From: Xylona heveae TC161
Lineage: Eukaryota > Ascomycota > Xylonomycetes > Xylonales > Xylonaceae
Assembly (NCBI RefSeq): GCF_001619985.1
Contig: NW_017264194.1
Coordinates: 930,001 to 994,000, forward strand
Direction of reading: 5' to 3'
DNA: 64,000 nt
How positions within the stretch are numbered: position 1 is the stretch's first letter; the number at the start of each line of letters is the position of its first letter. The notes below the pieces were generated by a model that ran no database searches, had not been told where the DNA came from, and was given only the letters and a program-made list of their open reading frames with translations. Shown piece after piece: positions 24,901-36,320 of the stretch. The translations under genes were made by a program, and so were the position numbers.

Positions 24901-27900
24901 TGCTCCCATAGTCCTCTTGGCCATGCCAAGGCCTCATCATCCTTTTTCGCCTTGAGGGTGGTCGGTTGTCGGCAGGTTACCGAGAAATGACCGGGGTTGT
25001 ATAAAGATAGGGTTCACTCTATGACCGGCAGGAAAGGGAGGGGTATGATTCATCCCTCGCTCCCGAGCTATAAACATCATCATCACCTGACGCAATTTTT
25101 CTCTTATCCCATCTCCCGACTCATGCCATAACTACTGCACGGACCAAAGCAGCAGGGCTCTGGACCCTGAACCCTGAGACCCCGCAGGTCAGCGCGTGCA
25201 GCATGCCTGCCTTGTCCCCCCCTCCCCCCCCCTTGCCCTCGTCATCAACTCACACTCAAAACTGTACGGCACCCATATCCGTCCTCTCTGCACTACCAAA
25301 GACCGCGATGAAAATGCAAATCCATCGCGGCCCGAATATGACACCTCTGTTGTCTGCTGGAATGTGGGGTTGATCGAAGAGTAGATTCCCCCCACCTGTC
25401 AAGAATGTCGAAGGCTCAAGGGAGTCGTGCTCGTTGCATCATGGCACATGACCTTCTCCGTGCATATCCCATCTGAATCTTGTTGTCCTTTGTTCGTTGA
25501 CCATTTATTATCATGCATCAGAAATGGCACAGTTACAGTCCTGTAAGAATGTTCAGACCGTCAGAAGAGAGAGTACAAAGACCTCCTTGGCACAAAGGCG
25601 AAGAGGCGGCTACAGCGGCGAATTGGGCTAAGTGATCACTGTCAGAATGAGCCATCTAAAGATATGATGTCTCACATTTTCAGTTCTCGTGCAGAACAAC
25701 CGTCGCCGTCCGTCCCTTCCGCCACCCGGAACGCGAAAATGGGTCAAAGTGACGAGTCCAAAATGGTGTGTAACCAAGACCTCTGGTATCATCGTCCCAC
25801 CCGTAAGTCTGGCTGCATGATGACCTAAAGTGCGCTTTCTCAGGCGAGGCCGGAGAGGCGCCGATGACATTTGGAGTGGACCCTGGGTCATGAAACGCCT
25901 TCTGCCACTCGTTCTGTTCTCCTGCACGTAGCGTCTTTGTCTCGTTATCTGATAGCTTCTCCTCTTTCAAATGATCCGCTCTCCGACCATGATATTTTGG
26001 AGGATCAGAATACTCCCTAAAGAGCGGAAAGATATCCGTGCTGTTGGTCACGTATGTGAATGATCACTACCGTGACGAAAGGCTTGCCTGGATTCGATGG
26101 GATTACCCTTAGGTTTAGCCTTAGAGCCCCTCCTCTGCCAAGGGGTCTCAGGGTTTCTCCCTGGAGCAAGGCTCCCCTCGCTCGCTACCTCCGTACCCTC
26201 GGGTAGAATTCAGGTAAACAAAGCTAAGATAAAGTCTACCACTAGCTTCATCCAACGTATAACGTCTTCGTATTATTTCATCCCCGTCATCACCATTAGG
26301 CGGTGAGAGCTCGAATCTCTGTTGAACAAACAAACTTCTTCTCATGGAGACGCGACCCCACGTCCTCCCTCTCTTGTTTTCCTTTGTTTTTTTCGAGAAT
26401 TTTTGTGCTCGTTAATTTTAGTTCGTTTGTACAGTCAGGATAGCCCCACCAGACTATTTTCAATTTATATCAGCTCACAGAATTAATTCCTCTCTCGTGC
26501 ATTGTCTATATACCTATGTTTACAGCCTTTAATGTCAAGCGTGCTTGCTTGCTTTAAAAGGTATACTATGACATTGTGCATCCGAGAAATTCGAGAAATT
26601 CCCTGTTACAATTGAAATATCTCACTTTCTCCCGCCTGCTAATTTGCTATACCATCGTAGCTTGAGCAGCCAGAAAAAACTCCATCTATTATTTTTTATT
26701 TTAACTTTTTTTCTTCTTCTAAAAAAAAAGTCAAGATAAAATCAATATCAAAATAAATAGGAGAGACAATGAAAACAAAAATAACAGACACCTTTCGAAG
26801 CCATTAGAAAAACCACATGGCATGGCGTACACAGTACTATCTTCTACCACAAACAAAACAAACCCCGGTATGCGATATCACATCATCCAACACATGTTAG
26901 CATATAATAAGCTTAATATACGGATATATCAACGGTCTAGACCGCAGACGGACCGTCTGTTTTTCTCGGCTCCCTTTCTCTTCCCTTCCCTTCCCTGCCC
27001 TCTCCGTGTCTCTCGACAATTTGAAACAGCGATGAGCCTGCAGCAATTACACCCAACTCTCTCATGCTTTTCGATATCTTTATTGTCCGTGCGGATGCAT
27101 TGAGCATTTAACTTTATGCACGATTTGATGCGAGTAGACTGCATTGTATCGCGCGTCTCGTCTTGCATACCTACCCGTAAGATCATATAATGTATAGTTA
27201 TACACTTCTCTTCCACACATATAAGATTGATAAAAGCTTGCGACTTGGACAAGGTGAACGTCTTCGATTACCTACATAGTAGCATATGTACAAATCATAT
27301 TGCCGTACGAAGGCACAAGAATGCGAAATGCCGAATTGCGAAGAAGCGGAAAAGGGTTAAAAGGCGTGGGGCCGCCCGGGCCGCTTGAGTCGCTTGCGGC
27401 GCTTGGACCGCTAGGGGAAGTATAATAATACTGCCATAGGCATGAGAAACGCATTAGAGGTATGAAGGGGAGATGCTTGGAGATGCTTGAGATGCATGTC
27501 TCATGTTTATGCACATCACAGTGCGGTGTTCTTTTGTGCAATCACGGGGGTGATAGTAATGGAGATGGCAAAGTTATGGAAGAGAGAAGAAATATGGAAA
27601 GGAAGAGGATTTAAGAAGTATAGAGATAATGAGTTCGAAAATGGTGGCCTTGTATAGCATGTGCCTACATAGGGGTAGCTACATTGGCTAGAAAATAGTA
27701 CACAGTGCTACACAGTACAGTAGTTTGCTACTTTAATTTCCTTCTACGACATGCACGACGGGCAAGTGGAAATTAGGTGAGAAGATGTCGCTATCGAATG
27801 TTCAGAAATAAACAACTCATTAACGACGCTAGAGGTATTAACGAATGCATATGCCTTGACAGAAATATGAAAAGAAAAAAGAAAAGACCTCATCTTAAAC

Positions 27901-28006
27901 ACAATCGCTGTGGATACTGGTCGATCTAACCTACGCCTTGACCCCGGAAAGCAGATGTAAAAGGCTGCAAATAAAAGCCGAGCATCGTTTTTTAACAATG
28001 CACAAA
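21923..28006. other. Six-kilobase region without a confident gene
   Basis: The stretch holds the LRR gene promoter at its left end and the 3' flank of the lipase gene at its right end. A (GA)n run lies at about 22712-22732. A pyrimidine-rich block at 22980-23220 looks like a plus-strand leader but leads to no long frame. A possible minus-strand coding exon is at 25680-26030 (listed separately). The 26380-27250 part is AT-rich. No tRNA, 5S rRNA or transposon was recognised. Confidence 0.5.
25680..26030 (-). CDS. Possible coding exon of an unknown small protein
   Basis: A minus-strand frame of about 115 codons ends at a TGA at 25680 and has protein-like composition, including QTYGWDDDTRGLGYTPFW and HFDPFSRSGWRKGR. 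It contains no ATG, and stops lie in frame just upstream of about 26055, so if real it must be a 3' exon joined to an unseen upstream exon; an AG at about 26030 could serve as acceptor. I recognise no family. The similarity of codon choice to neighbouring genes is only a visual impression. Confidence 0.25.
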   Translation of the reverse strand, partial: FPLFREYSDPPKYHGRRADHLKEEKLSDNETKTLRAGEQNEWQKAFHDPGSTPNVIGASPASPEKAHFRSSCSQTYGWDDDTRGLGYTPFWTRHFDPFSRSGWRKGRTATVVLHEN

Positions 28007-30546
28007 TCAGCCCACAATTGTACCTTCATGAGTGTCGTTATCTTCAAATGCCTGAATCGCATCTTCCTCTCGCTCGCGTTCCTCCTCCAGACCATGCTTG
28101 TCCTTTTCCTCTTCAACATCCCAAGCTTCATCAGTTTCAAGGCCGTCAACATCGCGCTCGCCTACACCGCCACTTCCGAAGCTGGCTTCACCTTCCGTAT
28201 CATATGCCTCAGAGTCATCGAGGAAGACACGGCTCTGACGACCAATCTCTTCTAAAACGCCATAACTTGAGCGCCGGTGGTTATAGTCATAGCCTATGTC
28301 GTCATCATCACCATCATCGTCGCCCGAGAATTCGTTTGTGGTAGGATGTGATTCAAATGACTGGTGAGATGAGGAAGCATTCAAATTCTGCAGCCAGTCG
28401 CTGAACCGTTTGCTAAAGGCAGCACTGGGTTGAGCTTCGTTTGGAGGTGATTTGCTCATCGGAGTCATCAGCCGGGGTGCGACAGGATTATCGCGCTGAC
28501 GCACTTCACGAACGAGGGATCGAAGGTCTTCTTCCGAAATTATACTCTGTATCGTTTTCTCTTCCATCTGTGGACGGGTAGCACGTCGGGCACTTTCGAC
28601 TATTCTTTCATTTTTCATGCGGTTGCCGATAAACACAAGTTTCGGAAATGTTGACTGCTGGCCAACATGAAGCATGCGTGCAAGACGCTGAGGAGAAGGG
28701 TCCGAAAGGATATAATAGAAATCCGAAGGGATCGTCTTTGGCCAGATAGTGATAGTACCGCTAAATCGCTGTAGCCAGATCTCCGACCAGTCTTGCCCCA
28801 GTGGCCGGGGAAGTAGCTCGAGATGTCGAAGTACTTTCAACCATTTTGTCAGGTCAAGCTTGAGATATTGTTCGGTGGCGGAGCCTAGGAAGCCACCTCG
28901 CCAACCTCGTCCCCGGCGATGTGTGACTGGCCTGCCTACGCTTCCGCGGGAGCCAAAGAAAAAGAGGTTGACATGGGGATTTACTTGTGAAACAATGCTG
29001 AAATTGACGTTAAAATGGAGATTCAGTGCCTTGAGAGGAATGTCTGTCCTCAAGCTTCCATCTTTCCATTTGTGGCCAAATGAATAGGGTGAGATTGTGC
29101 CATCCTTGTTTTTCTTCATCAGAACTACGGGATTCAGTATTCCCGGCACAGCTGCTGATGCAAGAACAGCAGACCAGATGACACAATCAGGGGACGTTAG
29201 ATAATTGGCAAGAATGGTAGGCGAATGGGGATCCGATGGAACGCAGCTAACGTTCAAGATGCGACCTGTACGTTCATATGCTTCGCGGAAAGTCATGCTG
29301 CCACGGCAAAACCAGCTGCAACGCCTGGCCCAGTCAATTGAGTCGAACCGTGCTCCTGTGCGATACCATCTTCGAACCCACGTCAGAAAATCGTCATGGC
29401 AGGCAGTGATGCGGCCCGCTAGCGCCGGGACAAGGGTGGCTTTGAGTTCCTCATTCGTTCGCGTTGCGACGAGAGCAGCGACGAGAGCACCACCCGATGT
29501 CCCTGTAATTACTTGTGGCAGAAGGTCTGCATCCAAAAGAGCCTTTATCACGCCGAAATGATAGTATGCAAAACATGCACCCCCCGAAAGACATAATGCA
29601 GAACGACCGAAGTTGGTGTGGACATGCTTAAAGAGACTGCGCTTTTCTTCCTTGGATAGCTGATCAGTGTGGAGCAAGAACTTCAGAGAAGCATTTACTA
29701 GAGATTGATGTTAGCCTAGATCACGAGGAACGCCTAATTTCTCAACTTACCTTCGTCTGTGTAGGTCTGAACGAGGTCTTTAGTACCATGGTACGTTTCG
29801 CTGTACAACCTTGGATTTTCCACACCAACAAAATTACTCTTTACACAAGCCTCTATCAGACCGCGTAATTCGTCAACTGCCCTAACGGTGCCCTCGTTTT
29901 CGACCTCTGGGCTCTCTTCGGCTTCCGCGAGCTGCCTCAACTTTCGTAATTGATTGACCGCTTTCTTCACGGTTTTGTGATCATAGTAAGCGTATTCATC
30001 CTGCTTTTTCCAAGCTTCATTTCCGAGGTATTTATCAAGCTCCTTTGCAGCCTCAACCCACTCGCCATAGGACTTTGTTGATTGGAGGTTCCTCCTCAGA
30101 CGTTGTCGGGTTCCACGCCATGTAACGAATTGCTCGTAAAAGTAAATATAAAGCCGCGTAAATATGTATATTATTCCGAGAATGATAATCCATGCCAGGA
30201 CAGAAACTAGCATAGGCCACTTGAGCAATGTATAGACGAATCCTTCTCGGGTTTCATCTTTCCCCCGTTTCGGTGGACGTCGTCTACGAGGGCCGCCGCT
30301 TTTTCGACGCCCACGTACCTTTTGATGAACGGGACGCCAGTCATTTAAAGCCGTTATGAATGCCGGTGCCTGTTGAGACAATGAAACGTCTTCATTGGAA
30401 TTCTCTGGGGCCGCTAAGGCTTTCGCAAATTCGGAGAATTCAGCTTCATGAACGAAATTGGTATCGTAATCGGGGATATTGTATGCATCAAAAGCCTCTG
30501 GCGTGTATGGGGATGGCCCATCAGTGGATTTTTTCTTGTCCGCCAT
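28007..30546 (-). CDS. Patatin-like phospholipase/triacylglycerol lipase, membrane-anchored
   Basis: Two exons (30546-29751 and 29697-28007, intron 53 bp) give 828 aa. The protein belongs to the fungal patatin-like group that includes yeast Tgl3/4/5, which hydrolyse storage lipid and lysophospholipid on lipid droplets or ER. The patatin core starts near residue 297 with SALCLSGGACFAYYHFGVIK (oxyanion region); the nucleophile lies in GTSGG (Ser about 333) and the dyad Asp in KWKDGSLRTD (Asp about 478). A hydrophobic segment at about 110-130 (LKWPMLVSVLAWIIILG) follows a strongly basic stretch and should anchor the protein. The last 150 residues are acidic and probably disordered. The arrangement (N-terminal membrane segment, DUF3336-like region, patatin domain, acidic tail) matches the uncharacterised patatin-like proteins annotated across aspergilli. 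Substrate cannot be decided from sequence. Confidence 0.93.
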
Positions 30547-31288
30547 GAGAGCGCGAAAATGAAGAGAGACAAGATTAAGGTTGATTGAGCGGTGACGCTG
30601 AGCTCATTCAACCCAACACCTTTCGGCCCCAGAATGATGAAGGAGCGGGAATTGCCGCGCCGGTCACGTCAGTCAGCCATCGCTAAGCTGTCATTTCGCG
30701 CACAGCCAGTCTGGGGTATGAGGATACCGAGGGTACCTTCCCAGAAAAAGTATAGCATGAGGGATGCCCCAGCGGAATGGCACGACAGGGGTCCGACGCA
30801 TCGCTTACCACTCTGTCTTCTGGGTGGTCAATGGCATGAAATATGAAGGCGGGTTAGGATGCATAAGAACCGATGCATATAATCGTTGACTACTTTTCTA
30901 CTATCTAGTGTATATTCCTTGACAATAAACTTTTGTACTGCACAATTCGTTGAATCATCTCGTTCTGAATGGAAACATGCATGACTGAAGAGTTTTGTAA
31001 CGCGTAGTCATGCAGTCATTGTTCCTTCACAGTCCTTGGATCGTGTATAATTGGATTCTTTGCTGGTTCCGGAAGCATCACTGATTGGTCTGAGAAACAC
31101 CGGTAGACTATGACATGGTTTCTTATCTTTCTTAAGAAATTTTTATATTTCATATCCTATAATTTACATAACGCTGAGTACAACAAATAGCAGTCTAAGG
31201 TGCGATAATGGGACTGGTATTTTATTGTTTCATAGAAGGGAAAAAATTGCGTGGACAGATAAGCATTGATGGATTGGATTGAAAATAA
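30547..31288. other. Intergenic: lipase promoter and PDX1 3' flank
   Basis: The 742 bp separate two genes read in the same direction. The right half is AT-rich (around 31120-31230), fitting a 3' untranslated region of PDX1. No coding sequence or RNA gene was seen. Confidence 0.5.
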
Positions 31289-32809
31289 CTATACAACCAA
31301 ACGTCCTGGTTCAGCTTCAAGCAGAGCCTTAACTCGCTTGAGGAAAACCTCAGCACGCTTCTCATCCCCTTTTGGTGTAGTCACAAAGAAGACATTGGTA
31401 GTAGGAGGCTCGTCAGCAATGATGGAGGCTTTGCTGACCTTGGTTGGCTTGCGGGAAGGCTTTCCGCTGAGAATATCAAAGATGTCAGCTTTGGGAGTTG
31501 CCTTGGGACGCAGCGAGACCGTTGACGGCAGTGCAATGATCTGCGGAGTAAAAGATCCACGAGATGCATAGGATTTGCCAATCTTGTCAAGCCCAAGAAC
31601 CTGATTGAAAAGTTCATCCGCAGAAGGCTTAACCGTCTTGGAACGTGGCAGAGCTTCATTTGCCACCTCACTGGCACGAGCAATAAAGGTTGAAAGGGGG
31701 AGGAAGACTCCTAGGGTCTCCTGCACCCGTCTCTGCACCTCTACGACGGCCGTCAAAGAAATTGAGATGGTAACCTCTGAGTCAGGCTCTGGAGCGGGCG
31801 CCGCCACGACTTCCTCAGCCTTGGCTGGTGTAGGTTCTTCGCGTGCTTTCGGCGGGGCAGCTTTAATGTTGCTCAGGTCAAGGTGACTGAGTTTGGAAAT
31901 TCGAGCAGAAAGATCCGATGCGTAGTTAGGCTGAATACGACCGAGATAGGCCAAAACGTCTCCCTTCAAGAGTCTACCATTCGGACCAGTTGCAGGGATC
32001 TTCTCGGCCTCGGACTTCGACAGGCCATTCTGGTGCAATAAGAACTCCACAGAGGGGTAAAAGGGATATTTCTTGTTGGCTGGCTTCCCAGACGTTTTAG
32101 GCGGTCCGCCCGCTGAAGCTTCTGAGCTGGGCTTAGAGGTTGGCGGAGCCTCTGCCTGTGATCCTGAAGACTTTGACGGGTCAATTCCTGCCGCAGTCTC
32201 CTCCTGTGGGGTCGGGGTAGATGGAGCCGCGTCATCTGCCGGCAGAGAAAGCTGGCTCAAATCATCGCCAGGTTCCGCCAGGACAGCTATCCGTTCGCCG
32301 ACCTGGATGCCTTTTGTGCCATCCCCTTGCTAGGTCCTGGTTAGAGTCTTATTCAAATTCAATAAGAGGCTACTGAGCGTACCATGATCTTAGCCAAGAT
32401 ACCGTCATCAGCAGCTTCAACGTCCATTGTCGCCTTGTCTGTCTCAATCTCCAATATGACGTCTCCAGCGGCGAATGATTCACCTGAATCAAGAAAATAT
32501 CAGCAATTGAGGTGCCAATTGATTAAGCCAAGCGTAGCGTGGATAGAAGAACTCGCTCATACCTTCCTTGACCTTCCAGGAACTGATGTTTCCCTCGGTC
32601 ATCGTTGGAGACATAGCGGGCATTGCAAAATTCTGTGCTGCGAAAGCGGCGGCCGAAGTTCGATAGGCTATTGGAATGAATTTTAATTAGCCGTGAGGAA
32701 TAACAATTCCATTGATAAGTGGAAGCGTACTTCTGGAGGCCATTGGCTGTCGCAGCTGACCGCCTACCAACCTCGCAGATAGCCTGCAAGCCGCCGAAAG
32801 AGATGCCAT
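31289..32809 (-). CDS. PDX1: Pyruvate dehydrogenase complex protein X (E3-binding protein)
   Basis: Four exons (32809-32731, 32667-32563, 32483-32383, 32329-31289) join to 441 aa. Protein X tethers dihydrolipoamide dehydrogenase (E3) to the E2 core of the mitochondrial pyruvate dehydrogenase complex. After a presequence ([17 protein letters not shown]) comes a lipoyl domain: [18 protein letters not shown] and [15 protein letters not shown], with the lipoylated Lys in ETDKA. A Pro/Ala/Ser-rich linker leads to the peripheral subunit-binding domain ([37 protein letters not shown]). The C-terminal part is shorter and diverged from E2 and lacks the catalytic DHRxxDG motif, which separates protein X from E2. 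An in-frame ATG six bases upstream (32815) is possible; I chose 32809 for its ACCATGG context. It is divergent from the 33100 gene. Confidence 0.93.
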
Positions 32810-33099
32810 GGTCATCCGAGGCTGGCCAGGTGCCAGAAGCGTTTGCGCTGGATGAAGTCGAGTCTTGAGGAGACAACTGCGCGGTCAGAGCTCTCACTTG
32901 CTGGATGTTGGGACGGTGGTTGGCGATGTCTCGGCATCGGAAAATCTTTAGCGCGATATTAAACCCCGATGCCCAATGGGTTCTTCCCCGGCCCGTTGTT
33001 GTTGGCACTTGAAGCGATAAAGTCATGGCATCAAATGTCAAGGTAATTAAGGGACGTTAAACAGACCTATATAATTTGTGTTAACAATGATTGTGATAG
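32810..33099. promoter_or_regulatory. Shared divergent promoter of two mitochondrial-type genes
   Basis: Only 290 bp separate the start codons of PDX1 (minus) and the presequence-bearing membrane protein (plus), so their promoters must overlap. No single binding motif was identified with confidence. Confidence 0.5.
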
Positions 33100-34041
33100 A
33101 TGGCAAGTCTCCTACAGCTCCGCGCAACGTTGCGATCGCTACAACACTCAGCACATTATCCATCAATGCGAGTCGCTCTTGTGAGGCATCTGCCCAGCAA
33201 CGCCCCGACTGCTAGATTTTTCTGTCGCAGTCAATTCCTTGAGCATGCGGCAAAGAGACCGGAAAAGGTTGCCGCAAGTGCGCAAATGAGCGGATCCGTC
33301 AAAGGAGCTCCCAGACCGGGAAAATACGTCTCATTTTCTGAAGCTCTAGCATCCCGGGGATCATCAATTCTACTTTACGAAGCACCGTCACATCGATTAT
33401 ATATGACTGGGTGCTACGCGTTTGGCAGTTTCTGTTTCACATATGCTGGCTACAATTTCTATGCGCAGTATCTTCATCCGCCAGCTGATCTTGCGACATG
33501 GATACCAATAGCGTTTGGTGGCGTATGCTTTGCAATGGCTTGCTTTGGGACATACTTGGTACTTGGCGCTCAGCGGTACGAACAACCTGTGTCATCTCCT
33601 CACAAATCCCCAGCTAATACTCTCGTCAGATTGATTCGAAGGATCACTGCTGTACCATCGGCATCTCGTCGGGCACTTACTCTCTTAATCGACGTTCGAC
33701 CAATGCTTCCTTTTCGATTTAAGAAGCCGAAGCCTATAACAATCTCTCCTACTGACGTATCCATCTCCTCGCCCCTAATTCTGCACACGCAAAGCTCAGT
33801 TGCCTCTGGTAACATCCGAGACATAAATGAAGCAAAAAGGCTCGGGGATGGGTCGCCGAAGGGGTTTTTGAAGCACCTTAACTTTTCTACTTGGCGTGTA
33901 CTAACTAATCTGAGACGAGTATGGACAAGAGAAGGATTTATCAAAGTTCAGGTGAAAGGGAAAACTGGCGTGTACAGGCTGGATACCGAGGGTCGAGCCT
34001 CAGATGCACTAGACCGTTTGGTCAAGGTCCGCGAAGTATGA
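33100..34041 (+). CDS. Putative mitochondrial membrane protein, two transmembrane segments
   Basis: Intronless frame of 313 aa. I do not recognise a characterised family. The N-terminus (MASLLQLRATLRSLQHSAHY) is rich in Arg, Leu and Ser with no acidic residue for about 45 residues, as in a matrix-targeting signal. Two hydrophobic segments follow at about 105-125 (MTGCYAFGSFCFTYAGYNFY) and 135-155 (IPIAFGGVCFAMACFGTYLV), separated by a short polar loop. The C-terminal half is basic and ends in a beta-like block (VQVKGKTGVYRLDTEGRA). This layout recalls TMEM223/TMEM186-type mitochondrial assembly proteins, but that is only a resemblance. The gene shares a short promoter with PDX1, which fits a mitochondrial role. 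It is probably conserved in filamentous ascomycetes. Confidence 0.85.
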   Translation: MASLLQLRATLRSLQHSAHYPSMRVALVRHLPSNAPTARFFCRSQFLEHAAKRPEKVAASAQMSGSVKGAPRPGKYVSFSEALASRGSSILLYEAPSHRLYMTGCYAFGSFCFTYAGYNFYAQYLHPPADLATWIPIAFGGVCFAMACFGTYLVLGAQRYEQPVSSPHKSPANTLVRLIRRITAVPSASRRALTLLIDVRPMLPFRFKKPKPITISPTDVSISSPLILHTQSSVASGNIRDINEAKRLGDGSPKGFLKHLNFSTWRVLTNLRRVWTREGFIKVQVKGKTGVYRLDTEGRASDALDRLVKVREV

Positions 34042-34501
34042 ATGACCAGTCGTGCAAGCGACTAAGATTTTCTGTAAAATCTAGCGTAATATCGAGATTG
34101 CATTTTCTGGAGTCGGATGGTCATGATAAACTCTTTTTGGTTTACGAATGCGTTTTGACGTCTCTTTTCTCCATGTTCTGTAGAGCTGAGCAGAGACGAT
34201 CAATGATATTTTGCGACCTCATATGTCAAACCAATGCATCCACACTAGCATCTAAGCGTCATTTACTCCTTGCTGTTTCCTTGGCTCAGGTTATGAGGCC
34301 ACAGCCTTCTATTGGACTGGATTTCTTCGCACATGAGAATCATATTATCTCGATGGAAAAGTTGAACGATATATCCAGACTCTGGAGAGAGAAGGAGACC
34401 AGATTGGTGGCGGCGATGTTTTTAAGAGAGAAGCACTTTTCGTACGCGGGAAGAATAATTCTACCGTCGAAATCTTATAGCTCTCAAGGCTCGAACAGCA
34501 C
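34042..34501. other. Convergent intergenic region
   Basis: The 460 bp between the membrane-protein gene and UREG contain an open frame that merely continues past the stop of the upstream gene in another frame. I see nothing beyond 3' untranslated sequence. Confidence 0.5.
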
Positions 34502-35495
34502 TTATGCAGCTTGATTCTTTTGTCTTTGCAAGCATACCTCCTGCGCTCCACTACCCTTCCAGGCACTCAGAATGAGGTCGACAATATGGTTGACATTCTT
34601 TCCGTTCTTAACCTCGGCGAAGATAGTTGGGCCACCCTCACTGGAAATGATCAGAAAGTCATTACTTTATAACTGGGACGTGCAATCACATACCGCATTT
34701 TTCGAGCATCGCGGTCCATGACGTCGAGGTCCGCGCCCACAATGTGGGCCAGGTCCGTCTTATTGACAACCAGCAGGTCACTCTGCGTGATTCCTGGGCC
34801 ACCTTTCCGCGGGATCTTATCGCCACCACTGACGTCGATTACGTAGATGATAAAGTCTGCAAGTTCACGGCTATAGTTGGCTGCCAGATTGTCTCCGCCA
34901 CTTTCGATAAGTAGAATATCCGTGGCGAACTTGCTGTGGAGATCCTCCAAGGCGGCCAAGTTGGCACTGATGTCTTCTCGGACTGCGGCGTGCGGGCATC
35001 CACCCGTCTCAATAGCACGAATGCGTGGCGGCTCCAGAGCAGCATGTCGCGTCAAAAATTCAGCATCTTCCCTATATGAGACTTTCTGGTTAATTGGAGG
35101 TTTGATAAAACCGAGAAACTAGCCTAGCGGTGGAGCATGATTTGTGGAGTACTCCGTACCTGGTGAAGATATCATTTGTCACTGCTGCGATGGAATACTT
35201 CTCGCGAAGAGCCAAGCATAGAGCAAGCATGAGCGCAGTCTTGCCAGAACCAACAGGCCTTTTTAACATGGATATATTAGCAAGTATATAAAGAGCCACA
35301 ATTTATCACGTCCACGAACCCTCCAATTCCAACGGTAAATGCACGCTCATTCCAGTCGCGCCCTTCAATTATGGGCATCTCACGGCCCAAAAACGAGCCA
35401 GGGCCATCGAGAATCTCATGCGAGTGGCCATGCTCAGCAATGGGGTCATGAGAATGGCTAACGCCACCATCATGAGAGTGGGTGTGAGAAGCCAT
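34502..35495 (-). CDS. ureG: Urease accessory GTPase UreG
   Basis: Four exons (35495-35320, 35258-35160, 35071-34694, 34640-34502) join to 263 aa. UreG is the SIMIBI-class GTPase that couples GTP hydrolysis to nickel delivery into apo-urease, working with UreD and UreF. The N-terminus is a histidine-rich metal-binding extension ([25 protein letters not shown]). The P-loop GPVGSGKT spans the first intron (residues 59-66). [17 protein letters not shown] carries the invariant Cys-Pro-His nickel site, [15 protein letters not shown] the Walker B region, and VVNKTDLA the guanine-specificity motif. No other urease gene is present in the window. The start at 35495 is the first ATG. The C-terminus after [12 protein letters not shown] is variable and less certain. 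Confidence 0.95.
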
Positions 35496-36320
35496 CTTCA
35501 ATGAATTATCAAAAGAGTAAGAAATAGGTAGAATGAGTCAAAGAAGAGTAAGAAACTACTTGTGAGGTTTTCAAAGCAAGATTTAATTAACTGTATGTCG
35601 ATAAATTTACCTGTAGGTCAACAGTGCGGGGCGGCGGGGTTCCCCGAAAGTATGGCTGCAGTTCACTTACGATAAGCTGCTGCTCTGGTGCCAATCAATA
35701 AGATTGCAGGGCTCCCCAGTTCGTGCGAGGGTTCAGTGCGACAACAATTAAGTAGCGAGATAGCCGGCCTGCTGGCCAAGCTGATAACTTCCAGTTAGTG
35801 AGTCACTACTGGAGCTTGCTACGAGGCCTCCTAACACGGTACCTAAGGCTACGTAACTGTGCGTATTGCTCCCTTTTGCACGGCCCACCGGAGGTGGCTC
35901 CATGCCAGTCAAGGGCGTTGATTCGAGAAAAATGAGTTTCAGCGAAACGATAGAATTCCCTCTTCCCTTGACCCGTCACGGTATCTTATTGATTTTATGA
36001 CAAGCAGTTACTAAGGTATCCAGAATGAGGGTACTCGTACATCTGATAGCTACCCGGTACATGAAAAATTGCTGGCGTTACTGAAAAAGGTAAAGTATGT
36101 TCGTTTGCCGGCTACACTAAAAACGGAGTTCTGTCATTGCGCTGAGAATCACCTGCATATGAATCCGAGCAAGCAAATTGAACAGGTTGCAAATTCTTTC
36201 TTCTCTTAAACAACACCGTTCGATCGACGTCACAAACTAAAGAGAGAGTCAAATTTAGAAAGGCTTCGAAGACATCGTTGTCAAATTTTGGAACAATTTT
36301 CCCTATATAGAGCAAGCACA
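35496..36320. promoter_or_regulatory. Divergent upstream region of UREG and ADE1
   Basis: The 825 bp separate two divergently read genes and should hold both promoters. GATA words occur, as expected for a urease gene under nitrogen control, but they are too common here to be evidence. No coding sequence was seen. Confidence 0.45.

Noticed and set aside
25065-25130. TATAAA word followed by CT-rich leader and an ATG
   Set aside because: The ATG at 25123 is followed after one codon by a stop, and no long frame follows.
26290-26330. Possible tRNA T-arm on the minus strand (GATTCGAGC word in a short stem)
   Set aside because: No matching A box, anticodon arm or acceptor stem could be found in the 80 bases upstream, and the adjacent TCACC/GGTGA hairpin explains the pairing.
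28018-28344. Plus-strand frames rich in His/Pro opposite the lipase tail
   Set aside because: They are antisense to the acidic C-terminus of the patatin-like gene, whose minus-strand frame is continuous and conserved.
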